Positions 43,148-51,779 are shown, counted from the stretch's first letter. The stretch is DNA of 64,000 nt from 2-02-FULL-66-14 sp037443705 (GCA_037443705.1 JBBINV010000009.1:1-64000); one strand, 5' to 3'. Notes: generated from the sequence alone by a model not told the origin. A program made the numbers and translations.

Positions 43148-43152
43148 GGGCG

Positions 43153-43653
43153 TTGCGCGAGCCGTTGCAGCGGTTCGACCGCGCGGTCGAGCCCGCGCTG
43201 GGCTACGTCGCGGCGGCGGTGCTATTCGCGATGATGGTGCTCACCTGCGCGGACGTGATCGGGCGGTACTTCCTGAACGCGCCGATCTGGGGCGCGTTCG
43301 AGGTCACCGAGATGCTCCTCGCGGCGCTGATCTTCGCGGGGTTGCCGCTCGTCACGCTGCGCGGGGGCCACGTGACCGTGGACCTTTTCGACGCGGTAAT
43401 CCCCGACTGGCTGCTCCGGATACAGCACATCGCGGCGTGCGTCATCGGGTTCGCCTGCACCGCGTACCTCGCCTGGCGCCTGTGGCTGCGTGCCGACACG
43501 CTCTACGCGGCGGGCGAGACGACTGCGCAGCTGAAGCTCCGGCTCGCCTGGCTCTGCTACGCGATGAGCGGGCTGATGGGACTGACCGCCGCCGCGCTCG
43601 CCGTGCTCGCCGCGCGCCGGCCGCACCGGCACGTCGCCGGATCGGAACAGTAG
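43153..43653 (+). CDS. dctQ: TRAP transporter small permease (DctQ family)
   Basis: A 166-residue, four-helix membrane protein. The conserved first helix motif LTCADVIGRYFLNAPIWGAFEVTE (landmark, residues about 30-53) and LVTLRGGHVTVDLFD identify DctQ. The best start is a TTG five bases after the dctP stop. DctQ links DctP docking to the large permease DctM, which begins four bases after its stop. Confidence 0.9.
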   Translation: MREPLQRFDRAVEPALGYVAAAVLFAMMVLTCADVIGRYFLNAPIWGAFEVTEMLLAALIFAGLPLVTLRGGHVTVDLFDAVIPDWLLRIQHIAACVIGFACTAYLAWRLWLRADTLYAAGETTAQLKLRLAWLCYAMSGLMGLTAAALAVLAARRPHRHVAGSEQ

Positions 43654-43657
43654 CCCG

Positions 43658-44950
43658 ATGGCCGAGGCGCTCGCCGGATTCGCGGCGTTCCTCGCGCTCG
43701 CGTTCCTGCGCGTCCCGCTCGCATTCGCGATGGGCCTGGTCGGGTTCGTCGGCGTCGCGTGGAAGGTGAACCTCGCGGCCGCCGGAGCGATGGTCGCGCA
43801 GACGACCTACGAGACCGGGCTCGCGTACACCCTGTCGGTGATCCCGCTCTTCATACTGATGGGGAACCTCGTCGTGCGCGCGCGCATGTCCGAGGAGCTC
43901 TTTCACGCCGCCTACACCTTTCTCGGCCACCGGCGCGGGGGGCTCGCGATGTCCACGGTGATCGCGAGCGCGGGCTTCGGCTCGATCTGCGGCTCCTCGA
44001 TCGCGACCGCGGCGACCTTCTCCAAGGTCTCGTACCCGTCGATGAAGCGCTACCGCTATCGCGATGCGCTCGCCGCAGGCGCGATTTCGGCCGGGGGCAC
44101 GCTCGGGATCCTGATCCCGCCCTCGGTCGTGTTCGTGATCTACGGCATCCTGACCGAATCGAACATCGGCAAGCTCTTCATCGCCGGGATCCTGCCCGGG
44201 CTCGTGATGACGCTGCTGCTGTGCACGGCGGTGGCATGGATCGCCTGGCGCGACCCGCAAGCGGGCCCGCCCGCCGACCCGCACGGCTGGGACGAGCGGC
44301 TCGAGGCGCTGCAGCACGTCTGGCCGGTGGTCGTGCTCTTCATCGGCGTGATCGGCGGGATCTACGGCGGCGCGTTCACCGCTGCCGAGGGCGCCGGCAT
44401 CGGCGCCGGCGGCGCGTTCCTCTTCGCGCTCGCGAGGCGCACGCTCACCTTCAGGATCCTCGTGGAGATCCTGGTGGAGAGCGCACGCACCACCTCGATG
44501 ATCTTCATGATCCTGATCGGCGCGTTCCTGTTCGCCAATTTCCTCAATTACACGACGCTCCCCGGCGATCTGCGCGATTTCGTGGCGCAGTTCAGGGACC
44601 GCCCGGTGCTCGTAATCGCGGCGATGTGCGTCATCTACATCGTTCTCGGAATGGTGATGGAGGAGCTCGCCATCGTGCTTCTCACCGTGCCGCTCTTCTT
44701 CCCGGTCGTCATCTCGCTCGGCTACGATCCCCTCTGGTTCGGCGTGATTGTCGTGATCGTGGTGCAGATCGGACTGATCAGCCCTCCGGTGGGCCTCAAC
44801 CTGTTCGTCGTCAAGAGCCTGCTCCCTCACATCTCGCTTCGCACCATGTACGGCGGCATCTGGCCGTTCGTCGTGGCGCAGATCGTCGTTCTCGCGCTCG
44901 TGATCGCCGCGCCCGGGCTCGCCACCTGGCTCCCGCAGTTCATGAAGTGA
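43658..44950 (+). CDS. dctM: TRAP transporter large permease (DctM family)
   Basis: The sodium-coupled transport subunit, 430 residues with about 12 helices. Family motifs include GSICGSSIATAATFSKVSYP, GTLGILIPPSVVFVIYG, GAFTAAEGAGIGAGGAF and GLISPPVGLNLFVVKSL. It ends the dctPQM operon. A tRNA-Val gene starts 25 bases after its stop. Confidence 0.95.
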   Translation: MAEALAGFAAFLALAFLRVPLAFAMGLVGFVGVAWKVNLAAAGAMVAQTTYETGLAYTLSVIPLFILMGNLVVRARMSEELFHAAYTFLGHRRGGLAMSTVIASAGFGSICGSSIATAATFSKVSYPSMKRYRYRDALAAGAISAGGTLGILIPPSVVFVIYGILTESNIGKLFIAGILPGLVMTLLLCTAVAWIAWRDPQAGPPADPHGWDERLEALQHVWPVVVLFIGVIGGIYGGAFTAAEGAGIGAGGAFLFALARRTLTFRILVEILVESARTTSMIFMILIGAFLFANFLNYTTLPGDLRDFVAQFRDRPVLVIAAMCVIYIVLGMVMEELAIVLLTVPLFFPVVISLGYDPLWFGVIVVIVVQIGLISPPVGLNLFVVKSLLPHISLRTMYGGIWPFVVAQIVVLALVIAAPGLATWLPQFMK

Positions 44951-44975
44951 GGTAGAATCGGCGCCTCGCCGGCGC

Positions 44976-45050
44976 GGGTGGTTAGCTCAGCGGTAGAGCA
45001 CTGCTCTCACACAGCAGGGGCCACTGGTTCGATCCCAGTACCACCCACCA
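44976..45050 (+). tRNA. tRNA-Val (anticodon CAC)
   Basis: A complete 75-base cloverleaf beginning GGGTGGTTAGCTCAGCGGTA, with anticodon loop CTCACAC (CAC), T-loop GGTTCGATCCC and encoded CCA. A TAGAAT hexamer at 44953-44958 is a likely -10 box. The following 170 bases contain nothing I recognise. Confidence 0.97.
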
Positions 45051-45227
45051 GGATCCCCCTCCCGGCAAACCGCTTTCCTCGTCTATGGGCGAGAGCTCTT
45101 CCGGTCGCGCGTCAACCGGACCGGATAGGACAAATGCCTTACGCCGTCGCTTCGTGCGCGTGTACCCTTCTGCTTCGGCGCGCCGCGCGCCCGTTTGCAG
45201 CGACAAGGATCCGCAGCCCTGACGCAT

Positions 45228-45507
45228 GATGTCAGCGTCCTGCGAGCGCTTCTCGCCTGCCGTTAGCAGGATCACTACCGTCTTTCCGTCGCGGCCGAAA
45301 TGAACGCGGTAGCCAGGCCCGCGGTCGATGCGCCACTCGAACACTCCATCGCCCATGGGCTTCCAGTCCCCCGGCGTTTCAGCGCGAACGCGGTTGATGC
45401 GAGGCGATCGTGGCCGCTACGACCTTGTCTTTGACCGAATCGATCCACTCCCGGAACGGGCAACTGCCTGTCGCTGTCACGCAGTGCAGGACGGCGATCT
45501 CCGTCAT
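45228..45507 (-). pseudogene. RelE/HigB-type addiction toxin remnant (frameshifted)
   Basis: The first frame from 45507 reads CPFREWIDSVKDKVVAATIAS. The second frame continues INRVRAETPGDWKPMGDGVF, EWRIDRGPGYRVHFGRDGKT and VVILLTAGEKRSQDADI. Together they are a phage-Gp49/HigB-like toxin of about 95 residues. Two bases appear to be missing near 45396, where TCGCATCAACC would need a CGC codon. No antitoxin gene follows on this strand, so the locus is a dead toxin without partner. Confidence 0.75.
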
Positions 45508-45600
45508 CCGCCGTTGGTGCAGCTTATGAGAGTCATATGGTCAATCGCCTGCGCCCCCGCCTCAAGAATTAACGCATCCGCCGTTGATCGGATGACGACG

Positions 45601-45870
45601 TCAGGCGCCGAAAAACGCGAGGAGCCCGACGACGGCGAACGACGCGGCCGCGAACGCGCGCACGATTCGCGCGGGAACGAGGGTGAGCACCCGATCGCCC
45701 AGAAGCACCGCAGGAATGTTGGCGATCAGCATTCCGAGCGTGGTGCCGGCGACGATCGCGGGGATGGTGGCGTAGCGCGCGGCGAGGACGAGGGACAGGA
45801 GCTGCGTCTTGTCGCCGACCTCGGCGAGCGCGACGACTCCGGTGGAGACGAGGAGCGCTTCCGGCGTCAA
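45601..45870 (-). CDS. UPF0016 (TMEM165/GDT1) protein with a single repeat
   Basis: An 89-residue membrane protein starting with TTG that overlaps the RND pump stop (TTGA). It has three helices and one copy of the signature ALAEVGDKTQLLSLVLAARY. Most bacterial homologues have about 190 residues with two such repeats and export Mn2+ or Ca2+. Here the sequence begins like repeat 1 (EALLVSTGVVALAEVGDKTQ) and ends like repeat 2 (IVAGTTLGMLIANIPAVLLG), as if the repeats had recombined. It may work as a dimer or be a relic. Confidence 0.8.
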   Translation of the reverse strand: MTPEALLVSTGVVALAEVGDKTQLLSLVLAARYATIPAIVAGTTLGMLIANIPAVLLGDRVLTLVPARIVRAFAAASFAVVGLLAFFGA

Positions 45871-48800
45871 GCCGCCGTCTCGACGCGCTTGCGATATGCC
45901 ACGTAGTACAGGACCGGGATCACGACGAGCGTCAGCGCCGTCGAGACCAGGATCCCGAAGATGAGCGAGATCGCGAGGCCGTTGAAGATCGGGTCGTCGA
46001 GGATGAAGGTGGCGCCGATCATGGCGGCGAGCGCAGTGAGCGCGATCGGTCGCGCGCGCGCGGCGGCCGAGTGCAGGATCGCGTCGCGGAACGCCATGCC
46101 CTCGGCCACCTTCTGATCCACGAAGTCCACGAGCAGGATCGAGTTCCTCACGATGATGCCGGCCAGCGCGATCATGCCGATCATCGAGGTCGCAGTGAAG
46201 TTCGCGCCGAGGAGCGCGTGCCCCGGCATCACGCCGATCACGGTGAGCGGGATGGGCGCCATGATGACGAGCGGCACCAGATACGAGCCGAACTGCGCGA
46301 CCACCAGCAGGTAGATGAGGACGAGCCCCACCGCGTAGGCGAGACCCATGTCTCGGAAGGTTTCGTAGGTAACCTGCCACTCGCCGTCCCACTTCACCGC
46401 GTAGCCGCGATAGGGGTCGGAAGGCTGGGCGACGAAGTGCTCGCCGAGCCGCCCTCCTTCCTCGAGCACGGCGCCTGCCACCTTGCCGCGCGCCGCAAAC
46501 ATGCCGTAGAGCGGGCTGTCGACGCGCCCGGCCTGGTCGCCGACCACGTACACCACCGGCAGCAGGTCCTTGTGGTGGATCGGGCGGTCGCGCTCGTCCG
46601 ATACCGGCGTGACGAGTTCCGAGAGCGGCACCAGCGCACCCGCGCCGGTGCGAAGCCCGAGCTTCATCAGCTCGTCGAGGCCGCCCTGGCGCTTCGCAGG
46701 AAGCGTCACGCGCACCGGAACCTCGTACTTCGAGAAGCCGTCGTGCAGCGGCGTCGCGTCCACGCCCGCGAGGCCCATGCGCATCGTTTCCACCACGTCG
46801 CGCCGCGTGACCCCCGCGAGCGCGGCCTTCGCCTGGTCGACGCGCAGCCGGATGCGGGGCGCCGGGTCCTCCACCGAGTCGTCGATCGCGACCACGCCGG
46901 GCGTGGCGGCGAAGGCCTCGCGCACCTTTTTCGCGACGCGGATCCTCCCGGCCTCGTCCGGGCCATAGACCTCGGCGACGATCGGCGAGAGCACCGGCGG
47001 GCCCGGCGGCACCTCTACAACCTTGACTTTCGCGTTCCAGCGCGCCGCGATGCGCTCGAGGTCGGGGCGAAGCGCTTGCGCGATCTCGTGGCTCTTGCGG
47101 CTGCGCTCGGCCTTGTCCTTGAGGTTCACCTGGAGGTCGCCATGCTCCGGCTCGGACCGCAGGTAGTACTGCCGCACCAGGCCGTTGAAGTTGATCGGCG
47201 CCGCCGTGCCCGCATAGGCCTGGTAGTCGGTCACCTCGGGCTCCGCCGCGAGCCGCGCGCCCAGGTCGTGCAACGCCGCCGCGGTCAGCTCGAGCGGCGT
47301 TCCCGCCGGCATGTCCACCACCACCTGGAATTCCGACTTGTTGTCGAACGGCAGCATCTTCAGCACCACGAGCCTGAACCCCGCGAGCGACACCGATCCG
47401 AGGATCAGCGCGAGCACGGCGAGGACAAGCGTGCGGCGATTCCTCGAAGAGCGGATGAACGGCTCGAGGACCCGTTCGAGAAACGCCTCGATCCTTCCTC
47501 GGTGGCGCTCAGCGGCTCCGTGGCCTTTGAGCAGCTTCAAGGCGAGCCACGGAGTCACGGAGAAGGCAATCGCGAGCGAGATCAGCATCCCCATGCTCGC
47601 ATTGATCGGGATCGGGCTCATGTAGGGCCCCATCAGGCCGGTGACGAAGGCCATCGGCAGGAGCGCGGCTATCACGGTGAAGGTGGCGAGGATGGTGGGC
47701 CCGCCGACCTCGTCGACCGCGGCCGGGATAACTTCGGCCAGCGGCTTGCCCTCGAGCGTCATCCGGCGATGGATGTTCTCGACCACCACGATCGCGTCGT
47801 CGACCAGGATCCCGATCGAGAAAATCAGCGCGAAGAGCGAAACCCGGTTCAGGGTGAAGCCCCAGGCCCAGGAGGCGAACAGCGTGGTGGCAAGCGTGAG
47901 CAGCACTGCCGCGCCTACGATCAGCGCCTCGCGCCGCCCGAGCGCCGCGAGCACCAGCAGCACCACCGAGAGCGTGGCGAAAACGAGTTTCTTGATGAGC
48001 TGCTGCGCCTTGTCGTTCGCAGTGGCGCCGTAGTTGCGCGTCACCTCCACGCGCACGTCCGCCGGGATCACCGCGCCCCTCAGCTCGTTCACGCGCCGGA
48101 GCACGCGCCCGGCTACGTCGACCGCGTTCTCGCCCGGCTTCTTCGTGATCTGGATCGTCACCGCCGGCTGCTCGCCGCCGCGGCTTCCGAACCAGGCGTA
48201 GCGCGCCGGTTGCGCGGGGCCGTCGCGCACCTCGGCGACGTCGGCCACGGTCACGGGCCGGCCCTCGAAGGCGCCGACCACGAGCGAGGCCACCTCGGCG
48301 GCCGACTCGAGGAAACTGCCGGTCTCCACCACGACCTCGCGGTTCTCGCTCACGGTGCGGCCGGCCGGCGCGGCGACGTTGCCGAGCCGAAGCGCGTTGC
48401 GCACGTCGAGCGCCGATACCCCGTGCGCGGCGAGACGGTCCGGATCGAGCAGCACGCGCACGGCGCGCCCCGGCCCTCCGATCGTGTGCACTTCGCGCGT
48501 TCCGGGCACGCGCTTGAGCTCGGCTTCGGCGGCGTGCGCCACGCGCTCGAGCTCGAAGGCGCCGGCGGTGCGGTCTTCGCTCCAGAGCGTGAGCGTCACC
48601 ACCGGCACATCGTCGATGCCCTTGGGCTTGATCACGGGCTCCCCCACGCCCAGCTCGGGCGCGACCCAGTCGCGATTGGACTGGATCGTGTCGTGAAGCC
48701 TGACCAGCGCGTCGATCCGCGGCACGCCGACCTTGAACTGCACGGTGAGAACCGCCATGCCGGGGCGCGATACGGAGTAGACGTGTTCTACGCCGGTCAT

Positions 48801-49028
48801 CTGCGCGAGCACCTGCTCGGCGGGTGTGGCCACGAGCGACTCCACGTCCTTCGCCGAGGCGCCCGGGAACGGCACCAGGACGTTCGCCATCGTGACGTTG
48901 ATCTGCGGCTCCTCCTCGCGCGGGGTCACCGCGACCGCGAACAGCCCCAGCAGGAACGAAAGCGCCGCGAGCAGCGGCGTGAGCTGCGAGGCCTGGAAAT
49001 AGCGCGCGATGCGCCCCGAGAGCCCCAT
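45867..49028 (-). CDS. RND efflux pump inner-membrane protein (HAE family)
   Basis: A 1053-residue proton-driven pump with two sets of six helices and two large periplasmic loops. It begins MGLSGRIARYFQASQLTPLL. Conserved sequences include GILVDDAIVVVENIHRRM (proton-relay Asp-Asp in helix 4) and GIIVRNSILLVDFVD. It resembles the MdtB/AcrB-like HAE group; the substrate is unknown. The partner adaptor gene ends four bases upstream. No outer-membrane TolC-type gene is nearby, so a shared one is presumably used. Confidence 0.93.
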   Translation of the reverse strand: MGLSGRIARYFQASQLTPLLAALSFLLGLFAVAVTPREEEPQINVTMANVLVPFPGASAKDVESLVATPAEQVLAQMTGVEHVYSVSRPGMAVLTVQFKVGVPRIDALVRLHDTIQSNRDWVAPELGVGEPVIKPKGIDDVPVVTLTLWSEDRTAGAFELERVAHAAEAELKRVPGTREVHTIGGPGRAVRVLLDPDRLAAHGVSALDVRNALRLGNVAAPAGRTVSENREVVVETGSFLESAAEVASLVVGAFEGRPVTVADVAEVRDGPAQPARYAWFGSRGGEQPAVTIQITKKPGENAVDVAGRVLRRVNELRGAVIPADVRVEVTRNYGATANDKAQQLIKKLVFATLSVVLLVLAALGRREALIVGAAVLLTLATTLFASWAWGFTLNRVSLFALIFSIGILVDDAIVVVENIHRRMTLEGKPLAEVIPAAVDEVGGPTILATFTVIAALLPMAFVTGLMGPYMSPIPINASMGMLISLAIAFSVTPWLALKLLKGHGAAERHRGRIEAFLERVLEPFIRSSRNRRTLVLAVLALILGSVSLAGFRLVVLKMLPFDNKSEFQVVVDMPAGTPLELTAAALHDLGARLAAEPEVTDYQAYAGTAAPINFNGLVRQYYLRSEPEHGDLQVNLKDKAERSRKSHEIAQALRPDLERIAARWNAKVKVVEVPPGPPVLSPIVAEVYGPDEAGRIRVAKKVREAFAATPGVVAIDDSVEDPAPRIRLRVDQAKAALAGVTRRDVVETMRMGLAGVDATPLHDGFSKYEVPVRVTLPAKRQGGLDELMKLGLRTGAGALVPLSELVTPVSDERDRPIHHKDLLPVVYVVGDQAGRVDSPLYGMFAARGKVAGAVLEEGGRLGEHFVAQPSDPYRGYAVKWDGEWQVTYETFRDMGLAYAVGLVLIYLLVVAQFGSYLVPLVIMAPIPLTVIGVMPGHALLGANFTATSMIGMIALAGIIVRNSILLVDFVDQKVAEGMAFRDAILHSAAARARPIALTALAAMIGATFILDDPIFNGLAISLIFGILVSTALTLVVIPVLYYVAYRKRVETAA

Positions 49029-49032
49029 CGCT

Positions 49033-50079
49033 TCAGGCTCCCGCGGCGCCGATGCCTGCCTTGACCGGCTCGAGCGCGACGCGCTCGCCCGCCTTGAGGC
49101 CCGCGAGCACCTCCACCGCGTGCTCGTCGCCCGCCGCGCCCAGGCGAACCTGGCGAAGGCGCGGCGCGCCCTTGTCATCGAGCACGTACACCGCGGTCAC
49201 TTCGCTCCGCTGGAGCACCGCCGCGCGCGGCACGAGCAGCCGCGGCGCGCGCCCGGTGACGAAATGCGCGCGCGCGAATACGCCCGGGTACACTCCGCGC
49301 GCGTCCTCCGGCAGGTCGAGCCGCACGCGCGTGGTGTGGGTGCGCGGGTCGGCGGCGGGCACGACGGTGACCGAGCGAGCCTCGATCCAGCGGCCGAGTG
49401 CCGGAACTTCGATGCGCGCCCGGGCCCCGGCCTGGATCTCCGGGACCCTCGCCGGCGGCACGTTCGCCACGGCGCGCAGCGACCCCGGGTCGAAGCCGGT
49501 CATCAGCGGCTTGCCCGGCGCCGCCATCTCGCCGAGCTCGACGTGGCGTGCCGATACTACGCCCGAGTACGGCGCGACGATCGTGGCGAAGCTGCGCTCG
49601 GTCGCCGCGGCACCGGCGCCCGCGAGCATCGCGGTGAGGCGCGCCTGCGCCTGGCGGAAATCGGCCTCGGCCCTGTCCAGGCCCGCCTGGCTGATGAACT
49701 TCTGCGCGCTCAGCTCCTTCGAGCGCTCGTACTGCGCGCGCGCGTTGGCGAGCGCGGCCTGCGCCTCGCGAACCTGAGCCTCGGTGGCGGCGAGCGCCTG
49801 GGTCGCGGCGCGCTCGTCGATCCGCACGATGACCTCGCCCTTGCGAACGAAGTCGCCCACGTCGAAGCGGATGTCCACGATGCGGCCCGCGATCTGCGCC
49901 GACACCGTCGACTGGCGCACCGCCTCGAGCACCGCTTCGGCGGAGTACGTGAGATCGATCTCGCGCAGCTCGACCGGGGCCCAGGGCAATGGGGCGGAAG
50001 GCTTGACGGTTCGGGCTTCCTCCTGGCCGCAGGAGGCCAGGGCCCCCGAAAGAATCAGGATCGCGAAAAACCGCTTCAT
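49033..50079 (-). CDS. RND efflux periplasmic adaptor subunit (MFP lipoprotein)
   Basis: A 348-residue membrane fusion protein with a lipoprotein signal (ILSGALASC, Cys17). Elements are the lipoyl half IRFDVGDFVRKGEVIVRID, a coiled-coil hairpin (about 93-150), TIVAPYSGVVSARHVELGE and a beta-barrel domain. It bridges the RND pump to an outer-membrane channel. It is the third gene of the leftward operon and follows the thioredoxin gene by seven bases. Confidence 0.93.
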   Translation of the reverse strand: MKRFFAILILSGALASCGQEEARTVKPSAPLPWAPVELREIDLTYSAEAVLEAVRQSTVSAQIAGRIVDIRFDVGDFVRKGEVIVRIDERAATQALAATEAQVREAQAALANARAQYERSKELSAQKFISQAGLDRAEADFRQAQARLTAMLAGAGAAATERSFATIVAPYSGVVSARHVELGEMAAPGKPLMTGFDPGSLRAVANVPPARVPEIQAGARARIEVPALGRWIEARSVTVVPAADPRTHTTRVRLDLPEDARGVYPGVFARAHFVTGRAPRLLVPRAAVLQRSEVTAVYVLDDKGAPRLRQVRLGAAGDEHAVEVLAGLKAGERVALEPVKAGIGAAGA

Positions 50080-50086
50080 TCGCCCC

Positions 50087-50428
50087 CTACAGCGCCTGCT
50101 CGACCCAGTCCACGAGGGAGCTCGCGCTCATCGCGCCGGCCGAACGCTCGAACTCGCGCGCGCCCTTGAACAGGACGATCGTGGGGATCGCGCGGATGCC
50201 GTAGCGCATCGCGAGCCGCGGCGACTCGTCCACGTTCACCTTCGCGAGGCGCGCGCGGCCGTGCAGCTCGCCCGCCGCCTGCTCGAACGCCGGCGCCATC
50301 ACGCGGCAGGGACCGCACCACGGGGCCCAGAAATCGACCACCACCGGGAGGCCGTCCGCCCCGAGGAACGAATCGAAGCTCGACTCGTCGAGGGAAACCG
50401 GCCTTACGTTCTCGAGAACGGCACTCAT
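50087..50428 (-). CDS. Thioredoxin
   Basis: A 113-residue thioredoxin with the canonical active site VDFWAPWCGPCRVMAPAFE (WCGPC at about 37-41), the cis-Pro loop IRAIPTIVLF and no signal peptide, so it acts in the cytoplasm as a disulfide reductase. It lacks the N-terminal zinc domain of TrxC. It lies nine bases downstream of the DUF2892 gene in an operon likely controlled by the FNR-type box. Confidence 0.95.
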   Translation of the reverse strand: MSAVLENVRPVSLDESSFDSFLGADGLPVVVDFWAPWCGPCRVMAPAFEQAAGELHGRARLAKVNVDESPRLAMRYGIRAIPTIVLFKGAREFERSAGAMSASSLVDWVEQAL

Positions 50429-50437
50429 GACCGTTCC

Positions 50438-50656
50438 TCAGGCGCAGGCGCCGGCGCTCTTCACGCCGATCCTGCGCAGGATGGATTCGAGCGGGCACAG
50501 GCGCGTGAAGCCGCTCTGGAACAGGTTCGCGCCCACGAATGCGGTGAACCAAAGGAAATGCGCGCTCGCGAAGAGCGGGCTCGCCTCGACGCCGAGCGCG
50601 AGGGAGGCGAGAACGAAGAAGCCGGCGAAGATCCGGATCAGCCTTTCCGACGACAT
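50438..50656 (-). CDS. DUF2892 membrane protein (YgaP-like inner-membrane domain)
   Basis: A 72-residue, two-helix membrane protein: RLIRIFAGFFVLASLALGVE and FLWFTAFVGANLFQSGFTRL, then CPLESILRRIGVKSAGACA. Two or three cysteines follow the second helix, as in DUF2892 proteins linked to sulfur and redox chemistry. Its ribosome-site region (CTGGAGAA) is an inverted copy of that before the divergent DUF2892 gene at 50843. It is the first gene of the leftward operon. Confidence 0.88.
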   Translation of the reverse strand: MSSERLIRIFAGFFVLASLALGVEASPLFASAHFLWFTAFVGANLFQSGFTRLCPLESILRRIGVKSAGACA

Positions 50657-50713
50657 GTTTTCTCCAGGGTTGGGTTACCGAACGGCGCCAGCGTAGCCCG
50701 CAGTCATGTTGCA

Positions 50714-50790
50714 GTCTGTGACCGTGGTCCCATTGATGAAAGTCAAATGCGGCTCGCGCTGCGGCGCGCTCGGTGACCTCGGTCACAGAC
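50714..50790. repeat. Inverted repeat in the DUF2892 divergent promoter region
   Basis: GTCTGTGACC (50714-50723) and GGTCACAGAC (50781-50790) are perfect inverted copies flanking the FNR-like box. A second inverted pair, TTCTCCAGGGTTG (50660-50672) and CAACCCTGGAGAA (50826-50838), covers the two ribosome sites. The symmetry suggests that the whole divergent region arose by duplication and inversion of one gene start. Confidence 0.8.
50733..50746. promoter_or_regulatory. FNR/ANR-like binding box
   Basis: TTGATGAAAGTCAA matches the FNR consensus TTGAT-N4-ATCAA at nine of ten positions. It lies between two divergent DUF2892 genes, about 80-95 bases from each start, and 320-350 bases from a CRP/FNR-family regulator gene that could bind it. 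Activation of one or both genes under low oxygen or redox stress is inferred. Confidence 0.65.
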
Positions 50791-50842
50791 CCCGGCCGGG
50801 ATCGTGCACAGACTTTCGCTTCCTTCAACCCTGGAGAACGTG

Positions 50843-51049
50843 ATGACTGCAAACGTCGGTGGTGTGGACCGGTTGCTCCGGATCCTCGTGGGAATCGGGC
50901 TGCTCGCCCTGGTGCTGGTGCTGGAAGGAAACGCGCGCTGGTGGGGCCTGATCGGGATCGTGCCGCTCGCCACCGGCCTGCTGCGCTTGTGCCCGGCGTA
51001 CACGCTCTTCGGCCTGTCCACCTGCCCGCTCGAGAAGAAGAGCGCCTGA
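50843..51049 (+). CDS. DUF2892 membrane protein, second copy
   Basis: A 68-residue protein with two helices (LLRILVGIGLLALVLVLEG and WGLIGIVPLATGLLRLCPAY) and a C-terminal FGLSTCPLEKKSA. It is a divergent paralogue of the protein at 50438-50656. Both families of cysteines follow the second helix. The ATG at 50843 is preceded by CTGGAGAACG. It is followed after 46 bases by the CRP/FNR regulator on the same strand. Confidence 0.88.
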   Translation: MTANVGGVDRLLRILVGIGLLALVLVLEGNARWWGLIGIVPLATGLLRLCPAYTLFGLSTCPLEKKSA

Positions 51050-51095
51050 GCCGGTTCGGTTAGACTTGGACGGTCGGAAATCGCCGGCCGTTCCG

Positions 51096-51779
51096 GTGCC
51101 TGACACTCAGGAAAACGAAAAGCAGCCCCTCCACAAGCGCCTGCTCGAGCGCTTCCCGGTGTTCGCGGCGCTGCCCGCGGCGCGGCTCGAGGCGCTGCTG
51201 GGCGAGGCTCAGCTGCTGCGCGCGCCGCGCGGCGGGATCCTGTTCGACGCGAACCAGCCCTGCCGCGGCTTCCCGCTGCTGCTCGAAGGCAGCGTCCGGG
51301 TGGCGAAAACCGCGCCGAACGGCCGCGAGATCCTGCTCTATCGCGTGGAGCCGGGCCAGGGATGCATCCTCTCGGGCGGGTGCCTGCTCGGCCACTCCGA
51401 CTATTCGGCGACCGGAATCGCCGAAAGCGACGTGGAGCTCGTCGCGATCCCGCCGGCGCGGTTCGAGGAGCTGATGCTCGGCTTCGAGCCCTTCCGCCGG
51501 TTCGTGTTCGCGATGTACGGCGAGCGTCTCTCGGAGATGATGGAGCTGGTCGAGGAGGTGGCGTTTCGAAGACTGGACGAGCGGCTCGCGCGGCTGCTCG
51601 TTCAGCGGGGCCCGGTGATTGCCGCTACGCACCAGAAGCTCGCCGACGAGCTCGGCAGCGTGCGCGAGATCGTGAGCCGGCTGCTCCGGAGCTTCGAGGA
51701 GCGCGGCTGGGTGCGCCTGGAGCGCGAGCGCGTGACCGTGCTCGACGCGAAGGCCCTGTCCGGACCTCAGAAAGACTAG
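51096..51779 (+). CDS. CRP/FNR-family transcriptional regulator
   Basis: About 227 residues from a GTG (a TTG at 51066 would add ten). It has an N-terminal cyclic-nucleotide-type beta-roll (RGGILFDANQPCRGFPLLLE, LLYRVEPGQGCILS) with several cysteines but no FNR-type N-terminal Cys cluster. A C-terminal winged helix follows (HQKLADELGSVREIVSRLLR, recognition helix; RGWVRLERERVTVLD). It is a good candidate to bind the TTGAT-N4-GTCAA box upstream of its neighbour. Start is uncertain because no ribosome site is clear. Confidence 0.88.
   Translation: MPDTQENEKQPLHKRLLERFPVFAALPAARLEALLGEAQLLRAPRGGILFDANQPCRGFPLLLEGSVRVAKTAPNGREILLYRVEPGQGCILSGGCLLGHSDYSATGIAESDVELVAIPPARFEELMLGFEPFRRFVFAMYGERLSEMMELVEEVAFRRLDERLARLLVQRGPVIAATHQKLADELGSVREIVSRLLRSFEERGWVRLERERVTVLDAKALSGPQKD

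Noticed and set aside
46071..49064. A long open frame antisense to the RND pump
   Set aside because: Low-complexity His/Arg/Gly-rich translation; the sense gene is a full-length RND protein.
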